Shown: positions 52,815 to 60,221 of the stretch, one piece after another
Numbering within the stretch: position 1 is the first letter of the stretch
Layout of the letters: the number at the start of each line of letters is the position of its first letter
NCBI RefSeq assembly: GCF_036194065.1
Contig: NZ_CP108095.1
Location: forward strand, 6,076,001-6,140,000
Source of the DNA: Streptomyces sp. NBC_00239
GTDB taxonomy: Bacteria > Actinomycetota > Actinomycetes > Streptomycetales > Streptomycetaceae
Length of the DNA: 64,000 nt
Direction: 5' to 3'
Position numbers and translations under genes: made by a program
Notes under the pieces: model-generated
Told to the model about the DNA's origin: nothing
The model's input: the letters and a program-made list of their open reading frames with translations, nothing else
The model's database searches: none

Positions 52815-53594
52815 ATGGCTCTGCTCGACAAGGACGGCGTACGGCTCACCGTCGAAGACACGGTCGCCACGGTGACACTGACCAATCCGGCCAAGCGAAA
52901 CGCTCAATCCCCCGCGCTCTGGCGGGCGTTGACGGAGGCCGGGCGGTCGCTGCCGGGCAGCGTGCGGGTCGTCGTCCTCAGCGGCGAAGGACAGTCCTTC
53001 TCCGCGGGGCTCGACCGGCAGGGGTTCACCCCCGAGGGCTTCGAGGGAGAGCCGTCCTTCCTTGATCTGGCACGCGGTTCCGACGAAACACTGGACGCGA
53101 CGATCGCCGAATACCAGGAGGCATTCACCTGGTGGCGGCGCAACGACATCATCACCATCGCCGCGGTACAGGGCCATGCCATCGGGGCCGGCTTCCAGCT
53201 GGCCCTCGCCTGCGACCTGCGGGTCGTGGCCGAGGACGTGCAGTTCGCCATGCGTGAGACGAGCCTGGGCCTGGTGCCGGACCTGACCGGAACCCATCCG
53301 CTCGTCTCCCTCGTGGGGTACGCGCGCGCCCTGGAGATCTGCGCGACCGGCCGCTTCGTCCACGCGGCGGAGGCCGAGCGGATCGGCCTGGCCAACCTCG
53401 TCGTGCCCGCCCCCGAACTCACCGGCGCGGTGAAGGACCTCACCGCCGCCCTCCTCGCCGCGCCCCGGGACGCCGTCGTCGAGACGAAGGCCCTGCTGCG
53501 CGGCGCCGCCACGCGCGGGTACGAGGAACAGCGCGCCGCCGAGCGCGCCGCCCAGGCCCGCCGCCTGCGCGACCTGGCCGGCATCTCCGACTGA
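52815..53594 (+). CDS. Enoyl-CoA hydratase/isomerase-family protein
   Basis: A 259-residue crotonase-fold protein. The N-terminus is MALLDKDGVRLTVEDTVATV. Oxyanion-hole regions are SFSAGLDRQGF and HAIGAGFQLALACDLR. RETSLGLVPDLTGTHPLVSL replaces the usual E-x-GLxPxxG segment, keeping the glutamate. I chose the second of two adjacent ATGs because GGAGG lies five bases before it; the open frame extends 17 codons upstream. Substrate is unknown. A strong hairpin closes the gene downstream. Confidence 0.87.
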   Translation: MALLDKDGVRLTVEDTVATVTLTNPAKRNAQSPALWRALTEAGRSLPGSVRVVVLSGEGQSFSAGLDRQGFTPEGFEGEPSFLDLARGSDETLDATIAEYQEAFTWWRRNDIITIAAVQGHAIGAGFQLALACDLRVVAEDVQFAMRETSLGLVPDLTGTHPLVSLVGYARALEICATGRFVHAAEAERIGLANLVVPAPELTGAVKDLTAALLAAPRDAVVETKALLRGAATRGYEEQRAAERAAQARRLRDLAGISD

Positions 53595-53630
53595 CCGACC
53601 CGTCCGCGCCAGGACGACACCGTGTGCTCC

Positions 53631-53664
53631 CGTGGGGGGCCGGGCACCCGCCCGGCCCCCCACG
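53631..53664. terminator. Long hairpin after the enoyl-CoA hydratase gene
   Basis: CGTGGGGGGCCGGGC pairs perfectly with GCCCGGCCCCCCACG (15 bp) around ACCC. It lies 36 bases after the stop and isolates the Asp23 module downstream. Confidence 0.8.
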
Positions 53665-53832
53665 CCACGTTCGGCCCCCACCGGCATGAGAGCCCGCCCG
53701 GCCGGGAAGGAGCCAGGCGTCCCGCCCTGCCGCGCCGCGCGCGTCCCACCGGGGGAGGCGTCCCCCAAGCGCCACCGGGTGCGCGCGCTTACCGTGGTCG
53801 AGGAGCCCCGTACGCCCGAAGGGACACAGACG

Positions 53833-54282
53833 ATGACCGAAAGCGTGACCGGGAGCAAGACCAGCGTGACCGGGGGCAAGACCCTCCCCGCGGCCGAACG
53901 CGGCCGCACCACCATCGCGGACGGCGTGGTGGAGAAGATCGCGGGCCTGGCCGCCCGCGAGGTGCTCGGCGTGCACGCCATGGGCAGCGGGCTGTCCCGC
54001 ACGTTCGGCGCCGTACGCGACCGGGTGCCCGGCGGCGGTGGCGGCAAGTCCGTATCGCGCGGGGTGAAGGCCGAGGTGGGAGAGGTCCAGACGGCCCTCG
54101 ACCTGGAGATCGTCATCGACTACGGCGTGTCGATCACCGAGGTCGCCCGGGCCGTCCGTGAGAACGTCGTCTCGGCGGTGGAGCGCATGACCGGCCTCGA
54201 AGTCGTCGAGGTCAACATCGCGGTCACCGACGTCAAGCTGCCCGACGAGCCCGACGACGAGCCGGAGACCCGGATCCAGTAG
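53833..54282 (+). CDS. Asp23/Gls24-family envelope stress protein
   Basis: A 149-residue Asp23/Gls24 protein. After a Thr/Ser/Lys-rich N-terminus come the family blocks GRTTIADGVVEKIAGLAARE, VLGVHAM, LDLEIVIDYGVSITEVARAV and ERMTGLEVVEVNIAVTDVKL. In Gram-positive bacteria such proteins are tethered under the membrane by AmaP. Its ATG has no strong ribosome site. It leads a five-gene module with a second, shorter Gls24-like protein and an AmaP-like protein. Confidence 0.88.
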   Translation: MTESVTGSKTSVTGGKTLPAAERGRTTIADGVVEKIAGLAAREVLGVHAMGSGLSRTFGAVRDRVPGGGGGKSVSRGVKAEVGEVQTALDLEIVIDYGVSITEVARAVRENVVSAVERMTGLEVVEVNIAVTDVKLPDEPDDEPETRIQ

Positions 54283-54308
54283 GCGCGTGGTGGCGAGAGG
54301 AGCGCGCG

Positions 54309-54494
54309 ATGAGCATGGCCGTGACCGGAATGGCCGCCGGGATGGCACTCGGGTTCGCCGGGTACTTCGGCGGCTTCGGAGCCTTCCTGCTGGTGGCGGC
54401 GCTCGGCGCCGTCGGATTCGTCGCCGGCAGGTTCTTCGACGGCGACCTGGAACCGGGCGATTTCTTCCGCTCGCGCGACGACCGGCGGCGGTGA
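54309..54494 (+). CDS. Small membrane protein of the Asp23 module
   Basis: A 61-residue protein with one long hydrophobic region (two short helices: AVTGMAAGMALGFAGYFGGF and AFLLVAALGAVGFVAGRFF) and an acidic then basic tail (DGDLEPGDFFRSRDDRRR). GAGAGGAG precedes the start. It lies 26 bases after the Asp23 gene and 4 bases before the next gene, so it is co-translated in the module. It could anchor Gls24 proteins; this is inference. Confidence 0.78.
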   Translation: MSMAVTGMAAGMALGFAGYFGGFGAFLLVAALGAVGFVAGRFFDGDLEPGDFFRSRDDRRR

Positions 54495-54498
54495 CCGG

Positions 54499-54870
54499 AT
54501 GACGTCGCCCGCGCCCCGGTCCTCCAGGACCGTCCGCCTCGCCCCCGCGGACCGCGGGGCCACCCGGATCGCGGACCGGGTGGTCGCCCGGATCGCCGCC
54601 CAGGCGGCCCGCGAGGCCCTCGGGGCACCGCAGCCCGAGGCGGCGCCGCCGCACGCCTCGGTCACCGTCCACCACGACATCGCCCGGGTCCGCATCACCC
54701 TCGAACTCGGCTACCCCGGCGACCTCGGCGCCCAGTGCGCCGCCGTCCGCCGGCGCGTCGCCGACCGCATCGAGGAACTCGCCGGGATGGCCGTACCCGA
54801 GGTCGACATCGACGTGGAGCGGCTGCACTCCCTCCAGACCCGCCCGGGCGCCCGGGCCCGGCTCCGGTGA
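54499..54870 (+). CDS. Second, shorter Asp23/Gls24-like protein
   Basis: A 123-residue protein with the same layout as the leading Asp23 gene but shorter. It has GATRIADRVVARIAAQAARE, then HASVTVHHDIARVRITLELG, YPGDLGAQCAAVRRRVADRI and EELAGMAVPEVDIDVERL. It starts four bases after the small membrane gene. Its stop overlaps the GTG start of the next gene (GTGA). The pair of Asp23 proteins in one operon suggests hetero-oligomers. Confidence 0.8.
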   Translation: MTSPAPRSSRTVRLAPADRGATRIADRVVARIAAQAAREALGAPQPEAAPPHASVTVHHDIARVRITLELGYPGDLGAQCAAVRRRVADRIEELAGMAVPEVDIDVERLHSLQTRPGARARLR

Positions 54871-55493
54871 GCGGCGCGCCCGCCGGCCCCGCCCCGGCAG
54901 ACGCGACCCCGGCCGGTCCCGCACCCGCCGGACCGGCTCCGCCGCCCGCTCGGGCCGGCCGGTTCCGCTCGGCCCGCCGCGTGCCCGCGGCCCTCACCGC
55001 CGCCGTCGTACTCGGTGCCGCCGCGCTCCTCCTGTACGACGTCACCGCCGTGCGCCTCGACCGGCCCGGCATGCAATGGCGCCGGGCGCTCGCCGACCGG
55101 CTGGCCGGCCACACCCTCGACGACCCCGGGACGGTCACCGCCGCCGTCGTCCTGGTCCTCCTCGGCGTCCTGCTGCTCGTCCTGGCGCTGACCCCGGGAC
55201 TGCGCCACGTCCTGACCATGCGCAGCCCCGACGCGTCGGTGCGGGCCGGGCTGACCCGCAAGGCGGCCGGGCTGATCGTGCGGGACCGGGCGATGGAGGT
55301 CTCCGGGGTGCAGGCCGTCAAGGTCACCGTGGGCCGCGCCCGCATCCGGGTCGGCGTCTCCTCGCACTTCCGCGAACTGGACGACGTACGCACCGAACTC
55401 GACACGGTGCTGGCGGTGGCCGTCGACGAACTGGGCCTCGCCCACGCACCGCGCCTGCACGTACGGGTCACCCGACCGGCCCGGAAGGGGTGA
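54867..55493 (+). CDS. DUF6286-like membrane protein of the Asp23 module
   Basis: A 208-residue protein. A Pro/Ala-rich cytoplasmic N-terminus of about 40 residues (APADATPAGPAPAGPAPPPA) is followed by two membrane helices (PAALTAAVVLGAAALLLYDV and VTAAVVLVLLGVLLLVLALT). A C-terminal soluble domain follows (IVRDRAMEVSGVQAVKVTVG, DVRTELDTVLAVAVDELGL). The soluble part resembles Asp23-type folds. The GTG start overlaps the previous stop by four bases. Confidence 0.75.
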   Translation: MSGAPAGPAPADATPAGPAPAGPAPPPARAGRFRSARRVPAALTAAVVLGAAALLLYDVTAVRLDRPGMQWRRALADRLAGHTLDDPGTVTAAVVLVLLGVLLLVLALTPGLRHVLTMRSPDASVRAGLTRKAAGLIVRDRAMEVSGVQAVKVTVGRARIRVGVSSHFRELDDVRTELDTVLAVAVDELGLAHAPRLHVRVTRPARKG

Positions 55494-55498
55494 CGCGC

Positions 55499-56053
55499 AT
55501 GCTGGGGACCGTCAACCGGATCCTGCTCGGGCTCGCCGGGCTCGTGCTGACCGCGCTCGGCACGGTCCTGCTGACCGGATTCCGGCCCTACGAGGGACGG
55601 CACGACGTGCTGCTCGGCGACGCCGAACGCACGCGGTGGCAGGAGCACGGATGGTGGTGGCCGGCGGTCATCGCCACCCTCGCCGTGCTGGTGCTCCTCG
55701 CACTGTGGTGGCTGCTCGCGCAGCTGCGGCGGTCCCGGCTCGCCGCGGTCCTCGTCGACACCGGCGACGGCGCCGGGGCGGTGCTCCGCGGCCACGCCCT
55801 GGAAGCGGCGCTGACCGCGGAGGCCGCGGCGCTGGACGGGGTGGCGCACTGCCAGGTCACCCTGCACGGGCGGCGCGGCGCGCCGCGGGCCCGGGTGCGG
55901 ATGCGGCTCGCGCCGCACGCCGTGCCCGCCGACGCGCTGGCCGGACTGGCCGACGAGGTGCTGGCGCACGCCCGCGCCTCGGCGGGGCTGGCCGACCTGC
56001 CGGCGGAGGCCCGCCTCCAGGTGGCGTCCCACCACGCCCGGCGCGTCACCTGA
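55499..56053 (+). CDS. amaP: AmaP-like alkaline-shock membrane anchor protein
   Basis: A 184-residue protein with two membrane helices (RILLGLAGLVLTALGTVLLT and WWWPAVIATLAVLVLLALWW) and a cytosolic domain ending in a basic tail. It has the arrangement of AmaP, the membrane anchor for Asp23 in staphylococci: hairpin-like TM pair, then AALTAEAAALDGVAHCQVTL. The ATG follows GGAAGGGG. It is the last gene of the module; a tandem repeat follows it. Confidence 0.78.
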   Translation: MLGTVNRILLGLAGLVLTALGTVLLTGFRPYEGRHDVLLGDAERTRWQEHGWWWPAVIATLAVLVLLALWWLLAQLRRSRLAAVLVDTGDGAGAVLRGHALEAALTAEAAALDGVAHCQVTLHGRRGAPRARVRMRLAPHAVPADALAGLADEVLAHARASAGLADLPAEARLQVASHHARRVT

Positions 56054-56090
56054 CGGGGTCCCGGCCGGCGATCAGCCCACCGGCCGGGAT

Positions 56091-56246
56091 GGAGCCGCGG
56101 GGATGGAGCCGCCGGGACGGGGGCCGCGGGGATGGAGCCGCGGGGACGGAGCCGCGGGGACGGAGCCGCGGGGACGGAGCCGCGGGGACGGAGCCGCGGG
56201 GACGGAGCCGCCGGGACGGGGGCCGCCGGGACGGAGACGCCGGGCC
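56091..56246. repeat. 15-bp tandem repeat downstream of the AmaP gene
   Basis: About ten units of GGAGCCGCGGGGACG, some with GGAT or CCGCCGGGAC variants, run without spacers from 56091. It lies between convergent amaP (+) and the SDR gene (-). Its near-identical central copies (56136-56210) suggest recent expansion. Confidence 0.9.
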
Positions 56247-56257
56247 GCAGAGCCGGC

Positions 56258-57013
56258 TCAGAAGCCGTGCCGGGAGCCGCCGTCGACCGGGAGCATCACA
56301 CCGGTCAGGTACGAGGCGGCCGGCGACAGCAGGAAGGCGGCGGTGCGGCCGAACTCCTCGGCAGTGCCGTACCGGCGCAGCGGGATGCGGGACTCGTTGG
56401 CGACACGGGCCGCCTCGGCGTCGCCGGACAGCGCGTCCAGCTCCCGCACCCGGTCGGTGTCGATCCGCGCCGGCAGCAGGCCGACCACCCGGATGCCCTG
56501 AGGGCCCAGTTCGTCCGCGAGGGACTTCGCGAACCCGGCGAGGCCGGGCCGCAGCCCGTTCGAGATGGTCAGCCCGGGGATCGGCTCGTGCACCGAACCG
56601 GACAGCACGAAGCCGATGACGCCGCCCTCGTCCAGCTCGGCCGCCGCCGCCCGGGCCAGCCGCACCGCGCCCAGGAACACCGACTCGAAGGACGCCGTCC
56701 ACTGCGCGTCCGTGTTGTCGGCGGCGAAGCCGGGCGGCGGGCCGCCGACGCTGACGAGGATGCCGTCGAAGCGGCCGAAGTGCTCCCGCGCGGTGGCGAT
56801 CAGCCGGTGCGCGGTCTGCGGGTCGGCGTTGTCGGCGCTCACGCCGACGGCGTTCGGGCCGATCGCGGCGGCGGCTGCCGTGATCCGCTGCTCGTCCCGC
56901 CCGCTCACGACGACCTTCGCGCCGTCGGCGGCCAGTTCGCGCGCGGCGGCGAGGCCCAGCCCGCGGCCGGCTCCGGTGACGACGTAGACGCGGTCTCTCA
57001 GTCCAAGATCCAT
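56258..57013 (-). CDS. Atypical SDR-family protein lacking the Tyr/Lys pair
   Basis: A 251-residue Rossmann protein. The NAD(P) motif is VVTGAGRGLGLAAARELA. The expected catalytic serine is in FVLSGSVHEPIPGL, but the YxxxK stretch reads TISNGLRPGLAG, so the tyrosine is replaced by serine and the lysine by arginine. C-terminal PVDGGSRHGF is normal for the family. It may bind NAD(P) without normal dehydrogenase chemistry, or use a different mechanism. It starts 10 bases upstream of nothing on its strand but the SURF1 gene, whose stop is 11 bases away. Confidence 0.85.
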   Translation of the reverse strand: MDLGLRDRVYVVTGAGRGLGLAAARELAADGAKVVVSGRDEQRITAAAAAIGPNAVGVSADNADPQTAHRLIATAREHFGRFDGILVSVGGPPPGFAADNTDAQWTASFESVFLGAVRLARAAAAELDEGGVIGFVLSGSVHEPIPGLTISNGLRPGLAGFAKSLADELGPQGIRVVGLLPARIDTDRVRELDALSGDAEAARVANESRIPLRRYGTAEEFGRTAAFLLSPAASYLTGVMLPVDGGSRHGF

Positions 57014-57023
57014 GCGTCACACG

Positions 57024-57842
57024 CTACGCGGTGGCGGGCTCGGGTTCCGGGCCGTCCGCGGCCAGGGCCGCCGCCGTCGCGGCGGCCCGGGCGGCCGCCT
57101 CGTCGCGGTCGCGCTTCTCGCGGCGCACCAGCACCACCCAGCCCACCGGGACGGCGGCGGCGAACAGCCACCACTGGACCGCGTACGCCATGTGCGGGCC
57201 GATCGAGTCGTGGTCGGGCTCGGGGACCGGCTCGGGGCTGTCGCCGGCCGGGACCGGCGCGGTCAGCTCCAGGTAGCCGCCGAGCACCGGCCGCTTCAGG
57301 GCGGCCGCCTGCTGCTCGCTGTTGATGAGCATCACCTGGCGGTCGGGCAGGCCCTTGCGGTCCTTGATGCCGCTGCCGGCGCTGGTCTCGTCGGCCTTGA
57401 GGCGACCGGTCACCGTGACCTCGCCGCGGGGGGCGGCGGGCACCGGCGGGTAGGCGCGTACGTCGCCGCCGCTCGCCACCCAGCCCCGGTTGACGAGCAC
57501 GGCGCGGCCGTCGGGCAGCACCAGCGGGGTCACGACGTGGAAGCCGACCTTGTCGTCGGCGGAGGTCCGCATGCGCACCACGACCTCGTGGGCGCCGTCG
57601 TAGCGGCCGGTGGCGGTGACGGTCCGCCAGTAGTCGGCGCGCGGTACCTCGCGGCCGGGGGCGGCGAGGTCGGTCACCGGGACCGGCTTCGCGGCGAGGC
57701 TGCCGGCGATCAGCTCGTTCTGCGCGACCCGGTGCTCGTGGCGGTGGAACTGCCAGAAGCCCAGTCTGATCATCCCGGGGATGAGGGCGAGGGCGAAGAG
57801 GGTGAGGAACACCCACTGCCGGGTCAGCACAAAGCGGTACAC
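57024..57842 (-). CDS. SURF1-family protein (cytochrome oxidase assembly)
   Basis: A 272-residue SURF1 protein with two membrane helices that flank a periplasm-facing domain. The first helix is QWVFLTLFALALIPGMIRLG, the second AVQWWLFAAAVPVGWVVLVR. The SURF1 blocks GFWQFHRHEHR, VLVNRGWV and HMAYAVQWWLFA are present. The C-terminus is Arg/Lys/Glu-rich. The GTG chosen gives VYRFVLTRQWV; the open frame extends 27 codons upstream with low-complexity sequence. It acts in haem-copper oxidase biogenesis. The SDR gene follows after 10 bases. Confidence 0.9.
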   Translation of the reverse strand: MYRFVLTRQWVFLTLFALALIPGMIRLGFWQFHRHEHRVAQNELIAGSLAAKPVPVTDLAAPGREVPRADYWRTVTATGRYDGAHEVVVRMRTSADDKVGFHVVTPLVLPDGRAVLVNRGWVASGGDVRAYPPVPAAPRGEVTVTGRLKADETSAGSGIKDRKGLPDRQVMLINSEQQAAALKRPVLGGYLELTAPVPAGDSPEPVPEPDHDSIGPHMAYAVQWWLFAAAVPVGWVVLVRREKRDRDEAAARAAATAAALAADGPEPEPATA

Positions 57843-57935
57843 GCCGTCGACGGTACCCGCAGCGGTCCGGGCCCCGGCCGCGGGGGTGCCCCACCCGCCC
57901 GGACACCGCGGCCGTGCGGCCACGCGGGTACGCGA

Positions 57936-57969
57936 ACGCCCGGGGCCCGGTCTGCGGGCGCCCGGGCGT
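57936..57969. terminator. Hairpin after the Cys-rich protein gene
   Basis: ACGCCCGGG and CCCGGGCGT pair perfectly (9 bp) around a 16-base GC-rich loop. It lies 30 bases past the stop of the minus-strand Cys-rich gene and upstream of the SURF1 start. Confidence 0.55.
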
Positions 57970-57998
57970 GCGGACGACGGGGAGCCGGACGGCGGGGG

Positions 57999-58232
57999 TC
58001 AGACGTGGTCGACGATGCCCACCTCCCCCTCCGCGCGGGCGCAGTGCCCGCCGCAGAACCACTGGCCATCGACCTCGACGCCCTGGCCGATGATCTGGAC
58101 CCGGCAGTGCTCGCAGATGGGCGCCATGCGGTGGATGGCGCAGGAGAAGCAGTCGAAGACGTGCACCGCGCCCTGCGCGTGCACCTCGAAGGACATGCCG
58201 TAATCGTTTCCGCAGACCTCACAACGTGCCAT
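57999..58232 (-). CDS. Small Cys/His-rich zinc-binding-type protein
   Basis: A 77-residue protein with eight cysteines in four pairs: CEVC (4/7), CFSC (28/31), CEHC (40/43) and CGGHC (60/64), plus several histidines. This arrangement fits two zinc sites. Middle sequence includes DYGMSFEVHAQGAVHVFDCF. The C-terminus is GIVDHV. It could be a metal chaperone, redox or DNA-binding protein; nothing in the sequence decides. It is likely a single-gene transcript. Confidence 0.75.
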   Translation of the reverse strand: MARCEVCGNDYGMSFEVHAQGAVHVFDCFSCAIHRMAPICEHCRVQIIGQGVEVDGQWFCGGHCARAEGEVGIVDHV

Positions 58233-58296
58233 GCGCCACAGGGTGGGACCGCGGGGTACCGGGGGGCGAGCGGGCGCCGGGCGCGTCGCCCCACGG

Positions 58297-59274
58297 TCAC
58301 CCGTCTGCCGCAGCCACGTCCCGCAGCAGCTGGGTGAAGGCGGCCTCGTCGACGACCGGCGTGCCGAACGTCTTCGCCTTCACCGTCTTCGACGTCGCCG
58401 AGTCCGGGTCGTTGGTCACCAGCAGGCTGGTGAGCCGCGACACACTCGTGGCCACGTGTAGCCCCGCCTCGACGGCCCGGTCCTCCAGGAGCTCCCGGTC
58501 CACCGAGGTGTCACCCGAGAAGGCGATCCGCATGCCCTGCCGCAGCGGCCGGCCGTCCTCGTACCGGCCCGGGTTGGGGTACGGGCACGGGGGCCGCTTG
58601 CGCGAGGGCCGCCAGCTGCCGCCCGAAGATCCGTACGAGGCCTGGTAGCCGATGCGGGGTGCGGCGGGGGAGTCCGACCACTCGGTCAGCGGCCGGCACT
58701 CCAGCAGCGGCAGCCGTACGCCGTCGCGCGCGGCGGCGTGCAGCGAGGGCCGGAACGCCTCGGCGAGCACCCGGGCGTCGTCGAGCGCGTGGTGCGCGCG
58801 CTGCTGCACGACCCCGAAGTGCGCGGCCAGCGACTCCAGCTTGTGGTTGGGCAGCGGCAGCCGGAGCTCCTTCGACAGGGCGATGGTGCACAGCCGCTGA
58901 CGGACCGGCGCGGCGGTCGCCGCCCGGGCGTACTCCCGGGCGATCATCTGCCAGTCGAACATAGCGTTGTGCGCGACGAGCACCCGGTCCGCGAGGCGGC
59001 CGGCGAACTCCTCGGCGATGTCCTGGAAGAGGGGCGCGCCGTCGAGCATGTCGCTGGTGAGGCCGTGGATCCAGACGGGACCGGGGTCACGCTGCGGGTT
59101 GACCAGGGTGTACCAGTGGTCCTCCACGTTGCCCTGCGCGTCGAGCCGGTAGACGGCGGCGGACACTATCCGGTCGTCGCGAGCGAGCCCGGTGGTCTCC
59201 ACGTCGACCACCGCGTACCCCTGCGGGTACGCGGCGGGCCACGTCGTCTCTGCGGTCGTACGGTCGTCGAGCAT
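58297..59274 (-). CDS. DEDDh exonuclease with C-terminal BRCT-like domain
   Basis: A 325-residue protein. Residues 20-185 form a DnaQ-type 3'-5' exonuclease: ExoI VVDVETTGL, ExoII VLVAHNAMFDWQMI and ExoIII HHALDDARVLAE, giving the DEDDh set. Residues about 245-320 form a BRCT-like domain (GMRIAFSGDTSVDRELLEDR, then LTSLLVTNDPDSATSKTVKA). It probably acts in DNA repair or processing. The ATG gives MLDDRT; a GTG two codons upstream is possible. No ribosome site is clear. Confidence 0.88.
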   Translation of the reverse strand: MLDDRTTAETTWPAAYPQGYAVVDVETTGLARDDRIVSAAVYRLDAQGNVEDHWYTLVNPQRDPGPVWIHGLTSDMLDGAPLFQDIAEEFAGRLADRVLVAHNAMFDWQMIAREYARAATAAPVRQRLCTIALSKELRLPLPNHKLESLAAHFGVVQQRAHHALDDARVLAEAFRPSLHAAARDGVRLPLLECRPLTEWSDSPAAPRIGYQASYGSSGGSWRPSRKRPPCPYPNPGRYEDGRPLRQGMRIAFSGDTSVDRELLEDRAVEAGLHVATSVSRLTSLLVTNDPDSATSKTVKAKTFGTPVVDEAAFTQLLRDVAAADG

Positions 59275-59309
59275 GGTCACAGAGAATACGGGCCCGCACC
59301 GACACCCCG

Positions 59310-59345
59310 CTCCCGCACTCCCGGATCCGGCCGGGAGTGCGGGAG
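59310..59345. terminator. 15-bp perfect hairpin between exonuclease and TetR genes
   Basis: CTCCCGCACTCCCGG and CCGGGAGTGCGGGAG pair fully around ATCCGG. It is 129 bases beyond the TetR stop and 36 bases before the exonuclease start, so it ends the tetR transcript. No T run. Confidence 0.75.
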
Positions 59346-59473
59346 GGTGACGGGCTCGGGGCGGGCGCCTCGGCCGAGTTCGGCGACCAGGTCGCCGGCC
59401 GTGAGGCGGGCCGGCGAGGCGCAGGCGTCGACCGGGCCGGGGAACAGCCGGTACGAGGTGCCCGACGCCCGCT

Positions 59474-60097
59474 TCATCCGGCGGGCGGCAGCAGTGACGC
59501 GACCAGGGCGCGGACCGACAGGAGGAAGAGGCGGTCCGGGTCGGCCGGACGGGCCAGGGCGCGGGCCAGGGCCGGGTCCTCGGGGGCGGTGGCCGGGTCC
59601 CACAGGTCGCCCTCGGCCGGTGACTGGGCGGGGGAGCGCTCGCGGTTGCGCTCGACCAGGACGAAGCCCACGATCTGGAACTGGATCGCCCGTACGGCGT
59701 CCGCCGCGGCGCTGCCGCGCAGCCCGGCCGCGTGCACCTCGTGCACCAGCGCCTGCTGGGCGGGCAGGAACATCCGCTCGGTCAGGCCGCGTTCGTGGAC
59801 CATCGCGATCAGGTGCGGGCGGTCGCGCACCTCGCGGCGGAGCATCCGGGCCACCGACACGATCCGCTCGGCGGGGGTGCGGCCGGCCGGCCGGATCGCG
59901 CCCATCTCGGTCACGGTCCGCTCCACGAGCGCGTCGAGCAGCGATTCGCGGTTGCCGACGTGCCAGTAGATGGAGGTGACGGCGGTGCCGAGCTCGGCGG
60001 CCAGTTTGCGCATGGTCAGGGCCGCCGGCCCGTGCTGTCTGACCAGGGACGCGGCCGCCGCGAGCACGTCCGAGCGGGTCAGCGCGCTTCGAGTCAT
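59474..60097 (-). CDS. TetR-family regulator divergent from a catabolic operon
   Basis: A 207-residue TetR protein. The HTH is LTRSDVLAAAASLVRQHGPA and then LTMRKLAAELGTAVTSIYWH. The C-terminal domain has PHLIAMVHERGLTERMFLPA. I chose the ATG giving MTRSALTRSD because GGGGGACGGA lies just upstream; ten further codons are open. The gene is divergent from acetoacetate decarboxylase, and two palindromes lie between them. It likely represses the four-gene operon and itself. Confidence 0.9.
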   Translation of the reverse strand: MTRSALTRSDVLAAAASLVRQHGPAALTMRKLAAELGTAVTSIYWHVGNRESLLDALVERTVTEMGAIRPAGRTPAERIVSVARMLRREVRDRPHLIAMVHERGLTERMFLPAQQALVHEVHAAGLRGSAAADAVRAIQFQIVGFVLVERNRERSPAQSPAEGDLWDPATAPEDPALARALARPADPDRLFLLSVRALVASLLPPAG

Positions 60098-60108
60098 TCC
60101 GTCCCCCG

Positions 60109-60183
60109 GAATCTGATGATTCGTCAATTCTGGTCCGTGCAGGCCTCTTTACCCTTCATCGGCGGCGGTGTAACTGTGTTACA
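60109..60183. promoter_or_regulatory. Two palindromes in the TetR/decarboxylase divergent promoter
   Basis: Perfect inverted repeats GAATC-TGAT-GATTC (60109-60122, 12 bases before tetR) and TGTAAC-TGT-GTTACA (60169-60183, 39 bases before the decarboxylase). Either could be the operator. They differ in sequence and may bind different proteins. Confidence 0.6.
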
Positions 60184-60221
60184 GAACCCCCGGGACGAAC
60201 CCAACGAAGGGTGGTACACCC

